From the NCBI GenBank assembly GCA_030066455.1, contig JASJBQ010000138.1, positions 1 through 11,829 of the forward strand: a stretch of 11,829 bases of DNA, given 5' to 3'. The notes beneath the pieces are model-generated. The model was given only the letters and a program-made list of their open reading frames with translations. It was not told where the DNA came from and ran no database searches. The stretch is from Desulfobacterales bacterium (lineage in GTDB: Bacteria > Desulfobacterota > Desulfobacteria > Desulfobacterales > UBA5852). This document shows positions 5,801-11,829 of the stretch, one piece after another (position 1 is the first letter of the stretch; each line of letters opens with the position of its first letter). The position numbers and the translations under genes are program-made.

Positions 5801-5914
5801 TTAACGAGTCAAAAAGCGATAACAGGCGGTCGCACCGGCCCGGAGCATGGGCCGCAGGGCACGATGGTCATCATTCCCTGCGGCGTTGAACCTTCCCGAT
5901 TTCCATGGTTGCAT
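5801..5914 (-). CDS. Possible 37-residue ORF between cimA and leuA
   Basis: An ATG at 5914, with GGGGGAAG a few bases upstream, opens a 37-codon frame (start MQPWKSGRFNAAG, end ACYRFLTR) that stops before the leuA-proximal hairpin. It is not enriched in leucine codons (four in 37), so it does not look like a classical attenuation leader. No family is recognised. It could be a small protein, a translated leader, or chance. It runs on in the same frame as a non-coding reading of cimA, which weakens the case. Confidence 0.2.
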   Translation of the reverse strand: MQPWKSGRFNAAGNDDHRALRPMLRAGATACYRFLTR

Positions 5915-5938
5915 CTTGCTTCCCCCGTGGGTGGCATG

Positions 5939-5974
5939 GGGCCTGCGGCGGCAACGGCGCGCGACGGCAGGCCC
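5939..5974 (-). other. Short inverted repeat after cimA stop
   Basis: GGGCCTGC (5939-5946) and GCAGGCCC (5967-5974) are perfect 8-bp arms with a 20-base loop, starting 12 bases past the cimA stop on the minus strand. There is no T-run, so a 3'-end stabilising or processing stem is more likely than a terminator. Transcription into leuA could continue. Confidence 0.3.
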
Positions 5975-5985
5975 GGTTTCGACAA

Positions 5986-7608
5986 TCAGCCGGCGGCGGC
6001 TTTCTTGCGGTCGGCCGCGCGCGATTTCTGTTCTTTGGCCAGCTTGTATTGGAAACTGTCGGCCAGGGCCTGCCAGCTGGCCTCGATGATGTCCTCCGAG
6101 ACGCCGATGGTGCTCCAGACTTCGTCCTGGTCGCGGGATTCGATCAGCACCCGTACGCGGGCCTCGGTGCCTTCTCGGCCGTCGATGACGCGGACCTTGA
6201 AGTCCACCAGACGCATGCTGTCCAGATCCGGGAAAAAGCGTCCCAGCGCCTTGCGCAGGGCGTTGTCGAGCGCGCTCACCGGGCCCTGTCCTTCGGCGGC
6301 CGTGATCTCTTCGCTGTCGCCGACGCCGATCTTGATGGTGGCGTGGGCCGAACAGGGGCGATCCTTGTTCTTCTCGATCGATACGCGGAAGGATTCGAGA
6401 TCGAAGAGCGGGCGGAACTGTTCGGTGAATTTTTCCACCAGGATCTTGAATGACCCGTCGGCCACGTCGAACTGGTAGCCCTGCTCCTCCAGCGCCTTGA
6501 TGCGGTCCACGATGACGCGGCTGTCGTGGCCGTTGCCGCCCAGGGCCACGCCCAGTTCCCGGGCCTTGTACTCCACGTTGCTCTTGCCGGCCAGATCCGA
6601 AATCAGCACGCGGCGGCGGTTGCCCACCGTGTCCGGGCTGGTGTGCTCGTAGGCCCGCGGGTTTTTCATGATGGCGTTGACGTGGATCCCGCCCTTGTGG
6701 GCGAACGCGCTGCGGCCCACGAAGGGCCGGTTGCTGCTGGGGACCTGGTTGGCGGTCTCGCTCACGAAGCGCGAGAGGTTCTTGAGTCGGGCCAGGTTCG
6801 CATCGGAGATGCAGTCGTACCCCATCTTGAGCTTGAGGATCGGGATGAGAGCGGTCAGGTCGGCGTTGCCGCAGCGCTCGCCGTAACCGTTGATCGTGCC
6901 GTGCACCATGTGGGCGCCGGCCCTGACCGCCACGATCGCGTTGGCCACGGCCATGGCGCTGTCGTTGTGGGTGTGGATACCGATGCCTGGAGGGCAGGGG
7001 AGTTCCAACTGGTCGATGAAGGCTTTGACCCGACCGGTGGCCGCTTCCACGTCGTAGACCATGGAGCCGCCGTTGGTATCGCATAGCACGATCCAATCGG
7101 CGCCGGCCGCCGCTGCCGCTTCGAGGGTTTTCAAGGCATAGGTTTCGTCCGCGCGGAAGCCGTCGAAGAAATGCTCGGCATCGTAGATCACCTCGCGCCC
7201 GTGGGATTTCAGGTAGCGCACGGTGTCGCCGATCATGGCCAGGTTCTCTTCCAGGGTATTGTTCATGATCTGGGTGACGTGCAGATCCCAGGTCTTGCCG
7301 AAAATGGCCACGGCCGGCGCGCCGCTGGCGATCAGGGCCTGCACGTTGGCGTCGTCCGCCACGGCGGCACCGGGCCGTCGGGTGGCCCCGAAGGCCGCCA
7401 GTCGGGTGTTCTGGAACGTTTCCCTCCGGGCCAGATCGAAGAAATGCATGTCCCGCGGGTTGGAGCCGGGCCATCCGCCTTCCACGTAGTGCACCCCCAT
7501 CTCGTCCAGACGCCGGGCGACGGCCAGCTTTTCGTCGGCCGAAAAGCTGATGTTTTCGCCCTGGGTACCGTCCCTCAGGGTGGTGTCGTATATTCGCATG
7601 GTCTTCAT
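5986..7608 (-). CDS. cimA: (R)-citramalate synthase
   Basis: A 540-residue DRE-TIM barrel enzyme related to LeuA. It opens MRIYDTTLRDGTQGENISFS, with D8 as a metal ligand, and shows H212 and H214 in HTHNDSAMAVAN and N248 in GYGERCGNADL. The GTQGENIS variant, FGATRRPG, FGKTWDLHV, YDAEHFFDGF and LCDTNGGS are typical of CimA and separate it from leucine-type or homocitrate synthases. The C-terminal region (about 400-540) is a LeuA-like regulatory dimer domain, probably binding isoleucine. The reaction makes citramalate from pyruvate and acetyl-CoA, giving 2-oxobutyrate for isoleucine after LeuCD and LeuB. The frame is open further upstream, but MKTMRIY at 7608 is chosen because the barrel starts there; an AGGAA lies 11 bases upstream. 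Met4 is an alternative. It is 34 bp after ilvC. The last residues (RKKAAAG) are a basic tail. Confidence 0.94.
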   Translation of the reverse strand: MKTMRIYDTTLRDGTQGENISFSADEKLAVARRLDEMGVHYVEGGWPGSNPRDMHFFDLARRETFQNTRLAAFGATRRPGAAVADDANVQALIASGAPAVAIFGKTWDLHVTQIMNNTLEENLAMIGDTVRYLKSHGREVIYDAEHFFDGFRADETYALKTLEAAAAAGADWIVLCDTNGGSMVYDVEAATGRVKAFIDQLELPCPPGIGIHTHNDSAMAVANAIVAVRAGAHMVHGTINGYGERCGNADLTALIPILKLKMGYDCISDANLARLKNLSRFVSETANQVPSSNRPFVGRSAFAHKGGIHVNAIMKNPRAYEHTSPDTVGNRRRVLISDLAGKSNVEYKARELGVALGGNGHDSRVIVDRIKALEEQGYQFDVADGSFKILVEKFTEQFRPLFDLESFRVSIEKNKDRPCSAHATIKIGVGDSEEITAAEGQGPVSALDNALRKALGRFFPDLDSMRLVDFKVRVIDGREGTEARVRVLIESRDQDEVWSTIGVSEDIIEASWQALADSFQYKLAKEQKSRAADRKKAAAG

Positions 7609-7642
7609 GGTGGCTTTCGTTCCTGCCTGATGCGGGCCGGGG

Positions 7643-8701
7643 TTATTGTTGGTCGCGCCGGTTTTCGGGGCGCAGGGCGCGCACCGCCGCACCGGCGCGC
7701 CACATCTCGGAATTGCCGAGGGTGTTCAGTTCGGCCTCGAGCTTTTCGCGGTAGTCGGGTGTGCTGCAGGCCTCCATGACCCGCTGGGTTTCCTGGCCCG
7801 AGACCACCGCCCCATAGAGCTTGTCGAACACCGGGACCACGGCATCGCGAAAGCGGGGGGCCCAGTCGAGTGCGCCGCGCTGGGCCGTGGTGCTGCAGTT
7901 GGCGAACATCCAGTCCATGCCGTTTTCGGCCACCAGGCGGATCAGACTCTGGGTGAGTTCCTCCACCGTCTCGTTGAACGCCTCGCTGGGGCTGTGGCCG
8001 TGTTTGCGCAGGAGGTTGTATTGCGCCTCCATGACACCGGCCAGGCAGCCCATGAGCACGCCGCGCTCCCCGGTCAGATCGCTGTGGACCTCTTTCTGGA
8101 AGGTGGTCGGGAAGAGGTACCCGGAGCCGATGGCAATGCCCGTGGCCAGGGTGCGCTCGCGGGCGCGTCCGGTATGATCCTGGAAGACGGCGAAGCTGGA
8201 GTTGATGCCGCTGCCGTCCAGGAAGTTGCGGCGCACCGTGGTGCCCGACCCCTTGGGGGCCACCAGGATGACGTCCACGTCTTTCGGCGGAACGACCCCG
8301 GTTTGCTCCTTGAAGACAACCGAGAAGCCGTGAGAGAAGTAAAGCGCGTCTCCCGGGTTGAGGCATTCCTTGATCTGCGGCCACATGGCGGACTGGCCGG
8401 CGTCGGAGAGCAGATACTGAATGATCGTGCCGCGCCGTGCGGCCTCCTCGACCGGGAAGAGCGTCTCGCCCGGCACAAAGCCGTCGGCCACGGCCCGGTC
8501 CCACGAGGCACCGCCTTCACGCTGGCCGACGATCACGCTGACACCGTTGTCGCGCATATTGAGGGCCTGACCGGGTCCCTGGACCCCGTAGCCCAGCACG
8601 GCGACGGTCTCTTGGGACAGGAGCGCCCGGGCTTGGTCCAGGGTGAATTCTTCCGCGGTGATGACTTCCTCTACCACTCCTCCAAAATCAATCTGCGCCA
8701 T
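7643..8701 (-). CDS. ilvC: Ketol-acid reductoisomerase
   Basis: A 352-residue class I enzyme converting acetolactate and acetohydroxybutyrate to dihydroxyacids with Mg2+ and a reduced nicotinamide. The Rossmann domain has VAVLGYGVQGPGQALNMRD (G37, G39, G42). The cofactor-specifying loop reads GQREGGASWD (59-68). H124 lies in YFSHGFSV. The knotted C-terminal domain holds D208 and E212 in EVHSDLTGERGVL, the expected metal ligands, then FNETVEELTQ and SLIRL. It is slightly longer than the common 330-340 form, with an extra tail (RALRPENRRDQQ). GGAGG at 8709-8713, seven bases before the ATG, is a strong ribosome site. It follows ilvN by 188 bp of repeat-bearing DNA and precedes cimA by 34 bp, so it sits in the middle of the operon. 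Confidence 0.97.
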   Translation of the reverse strand: MAQIDFGGVVEEVITAEEFTLDQARALLSQETVAVLGYGVQGPGQALNMRDNGVSVIVGQREGGASWDRAVADGFVPGETLFPVEEAARRGTIIQYLLSDAGQSAMWPQIKECLNPGDALYFSHGFSVVFKEQTGVVPPKDVDVILVAPKGSGTTVRRNFLDGSGINSSFAVFQDHTGRARERTLATGIAIGSGYLFPTTFQKEVHSDLTGERGVLMGCLAGVMEAQYNLLRKHGHSPSEAFNETVEELTQSLIRLVAENGMDWMFANCSTTAQRGALDWAPRFRDAVVPVFDKLYGAVVSGQETQRVMEACSTPDYREKLEAELNTLGNSEMWRAGAAVRALRPENRRDQQ

Positions 8702-8889
8702 CGGTTTTCCTCCAAATCGGTTGGTACCTTAGTGGTTGATAACAGTGTTCAATCTGCTGGTTTCAGGTGTCAGGTGTCAGTCAATACCGCCTCCTGAAAC
8801 CTTGTACCTGAAACCCAGTGGCTGCGGTTTGACCATCTCGCCCGATCAGCCCTTCGACAACGGCTATTCGCTTCAATCCAAGCGTATCA
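8702..8889 (-). other. 188-bp ilvN-ilvC spacer
   Basis: This is an unexpectedly wide gap in an otherwise tight cluster. It contains no credible gene. Its central part is the TTTCAGG/CAGGTGT repeat array at 8759-8815, and next to ilvC it holds the ribosome site. No convincing promoter was found on the minus strand. The GGTACC at 8723-8728 is not embedded in a T-box consensus. Confidence 0.6.
8759..8815. repeat. Cluster of direct and inverted TTTCAGG/CAGGTGT repeats
   Basis: GGTTTCAGG (8759-8767) is the exact reverse complement of both CCTGAAACC copies (8793-8801 and 8807-8815), and CAGGTGT occurs twice in tandem (8764-8777). The left arm can pair with either right arm, giving alternative hairpins. 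Such short TTTCAGG and CAGGTGTCAGG arrays resemble dispersed intergenic repeats of sulfate reducers, an association from general recollection. Its place inside the operon suggests insertion between ilvN and ilvC. Confidence 0.65.
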
Positions 8890-9378
8890 TCATTTGGGCT
8901 CGCGCAGCAGAGCAATCGTGCCGGTGCGGGCAATCTTCTTGATGCCCATGGGCCGCAGCAGGTTGAGCAGCGCGGTCATCTTGCCTTCGTCGCCGGTGAC
9001 CTCGATGATGTAATGCTCCAGACCCACGTCGATCACCTTGCAGCGGAAGATGTCGACGATGCGCAGGATTTCGGCGCGGTGTTCGGGCGCGGCGCGGACA
9101 CAGATCAGGGCCATCTCCCGCATGACCGATGCCTGGTGGGTCAGGTCCCGTACCTTGATTACGTTGATCAGCTTGTTGAGCTGTTTTTCGATCTGCTCGA
9201 CCACCGGCGGATTGGCCTTGGTGACGATGGTAATGCGCGAGATGCCCGGTGTCACGGTCTCGGCCACGCACAGGCTCTCGATGTTGAAACCCCGGCCGCT
9301 GAACAAGCCCACCACGCGTGACAGGACCCCGGGTTCGTTGTCCACCAGCATGGTGATGACGTGTTTGTCTTCTTGCAT
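8890..9378 (-). CDS. ilvN: Acetolactate synthase small regulatory subunit
   Basis: A 162-residue regulatory subunit of acetohydroxyacid synthase. The N-terminal ACT domain is plain: HVITMLVDNEPGVLSRVVGL, then FSGRGFNIESLCVAETVTPG and SRITIVT, followed by VVEQIEKQLNKLINVIKVRDL. The C-terminal half (REMALICVRA, HRAEILRIVDIFRCKVIDV, then MTALLNLLRPMGIKKIARTG) matches the IlvN/IlvH second domain. Length is usual for IlvH-type subunits (about 160). It binds valine at the ACT-domain interface in known enzymes, giving feedback inhibition of IlvB. Start at 9378, with GGAAG close upstream, is chosen over an upstream in-frame Met because the ACT domain begins there and the longer form would overlap ilvB. 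Only 11 bases separate it from the ilvB stop, consistent with translational coupling. Some annotations would call this gene ilvH. Confidence 0.95.
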   Translation of the reverse strand: MQEDKHVITMLVDNEPGVLSRVVGLFSGRGFNIESLCVAETVTPGISRITIVTKANPPVVEQIEKQLNKLINVIKVRDLTHQASVMREMALICVRAAPEHRAEILRIVDIFRCKVIDVGLEHYIIEVTGDEGKMTALLNLLRPMGIKKIARTGTIALLREPK

Positions 9379-9389
9379 GGCTTCTTCCG

Positions 9390-11078
<1,689 letters not shown>

Positions 11079-11106
11079 GGCTGTGTACTCCTCGCTAGGG
11101 TTGGCA

Positions 11107-11829
11107 TTAAGACACGATCGCCCCCTGCGCCGCCGAAGCAACCTGACGGGCGTAGCGGGCCATGTAGCCGGTGGTGATTTTGGGTGCGGGCGGCTGCCAG
11201 GCCTTAAGGCGGGTTTGGATTTCCGCCGCCGGCAGGTCCAGGCTGATCGCCTTGGCCGGGATATCGATGGCGATCATCTCGCCTTCGCGGACGATCGCCA
11301 GGGGGCCGCCCTGCATGGCCTCGGGCGATACGTGCCCGATGGCGGCCCCGCGGGTTCCGCCGGAAAAGCGGCCGTCGGTGATCAGCGCCACATGGGCATC
11401 CAGACCCATGCCGGCGATGGCCGATGTCGGGGTCAGCATCTCGCGCATCCCGGGGCCGCCCATCGGGCCCTCGTAGCGGATGACGACCACATCGCCTTTA
11501 TTGATCTCGCCCGCCATGATGGCCCGGCTGGCGTCTTCTTCGGTTTCGAAAACGCGGGCGGGGCCCTTGTGGCGCAGCATTTCCGCGCGCACCGCGGTCT
11601 GCTTGACGACACAACCCTCCGGGGCCAGGTTGCCGAAGAGGACGGCCAGGCCGCCCGTGGCGTGGTGCGGGCGCGCTAGCGGGCGGATGACCTCGTCGTC
11701 GCGCACCACCGCGGCGGCGATCGTGTCGGCCACGGTGCCGCCGCCCACATTGATGCAGGTGGTGTCGAGCAGGCCGCCGGCATCCAGCTGCTTGAGCACG
11801 GCGGAAATGCCGCCGGCCCGGTGCAGGTT
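11107..11829 (-). CDS. ilvD: Dihydroxy-acid dehydratase, C-terminal part
   Basis: The last 240 residues of an iron-sulfur dehydratase that turns dihydroxyisovalerate and dihydroxymethylvalerate into the 2-oxoacids. The visible part begins [19 protein letters not shown]. It contains [51 protein letters not shown] and the active-site segment [20 protein letters not shown], whose serine is the proposed catalytic base in the IlvD/Edd family. It closes with a basic tail, [19 protein letters not shown]. The full enzyme is usually about 555 residues, so a little over half, including the cluster-binding cysteines, lies beyond the right edge. Nothing suggests a frameshift. The reading frame crosses the edge without a stop. 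It is the most upstream visible gene of the cluster, so the operon promoter is outside the window or further upstream. Confidence 0.96.
   Translation of the reverse strand, partial: NLHRAGGISAVLKQLDAGGLLDTTCINVGGGTVADTIAAAVVRDDEVIRPLARPHHATGGLAVLFGNLAPEGCVVKQTAVRAEMLRHKGPARVFETEEDASRAIMAGEINKGDVVVIRYEGPMGGPGMREMLTPTSAIAGMGLDAHVALITDGRFSGGTRGAAIGHVSPEAMQGGPLAIVREGEMIAIDIPAKAISLDLPAAEIQTRLKAWQPPAPKITTGYMARYARQVASAAQGAIVS

Noticed and set aside
4540..5889. 449-codon plus-strand frame opposite leuA
   Set aside because: Antisense shadow of leuA. Low-complexity composition, no ribosome site or motif.
5801..7474. 557-codon minus-strand frame overlapping cimA
   Set aside because: Out-of-frame reading of cimA with extreme Arg, Gly, Pro and His content. 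cimA itself is unambiguous.
8715..8735. T-box-like GGTACC before ilvC
   Set aside because: Only the short GGTACC core is present. The wider antiterminator consensus, specifier stem and terminator are not seen.
7646..8797. 383-codon plus-strand frame opposite ilvC
   Set aside because: Antisense shadow of ilvC with no recognisable features.

Overview
The window looks like chromosomal DNA from a GC-rich bacterium, most likely a sulfate-reducing member of the Desulfobacterota (Desulfosarcina-like Desulfobacterales). This placement is an inference. It rests on the mix of a class 1B PyrD, a citramalate-type isoleucine route beside ilv and leu genes, a stand-alone diiron ferritin-like protein, and intergenic repeats of the TTTCAGG/CAGGTGT kind. 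No mobile-element gene, rRNA, tRNA or CRISPR array is visible.

Layout. Positions 1-368 (minus) hold most of a PilZ-domain protein whose 3' end leaves the window. It is divergent from pyrD (535-1467, plus), and the 166-bp gap between them has a plausible promoter for each side and a small dyad. After pyrD come three plus-strand genes: a ferritin-like diiron protein (1592-2059), an exported TPR protein resembling TRAP-transporter T-components (2173-2916), and an exported chalcone-isomerase-like protein (2965-3546).

Positions 3547-4188 carry no credible gene but are unusually rich in inverted repeats: an 18-bp-arm hairpin, a second hairpin with a related core that is a canonical two-way terminator, two palindromes between them, and a 92-bp three-tier inverted repeat just past leuA. 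This is the convergence point of the two transcription directions.

From 4189 to the right edge everything is on the minus strand and forms one branched-chain amino acid cluster, in transcription order ilvD (partial), ilvB, ilvN, ilvC, cimA, leuA. IlvBN makes acetolactate or acetohydroxybutyrate, IlvC and IlvD carry both to the 2-oxoacids, LeuA commits 2-oxoisovalerate to leucine, and CimA makes citramalate from pyruvate and acetyl-CoA so that 2-oxobutyrate for isoleucine can form without threonine deaminase. LeuCD, LeuB and the transaminase are not in the window. Spacing is tight (11-34 bp) except at ilvN-ilvC (188 bp, with a repeat) and cimA-leuA (246 bp, with a hairpin and a possible 37-codon ORF).

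The coding content is mainly familiar metabolism. The parts that deserve a second look are the structured non-coding stretches and the little-understood ferritin/TPR/chalcone-isomerase-like trio. I found no convincing evidence of a new multi-gene system.
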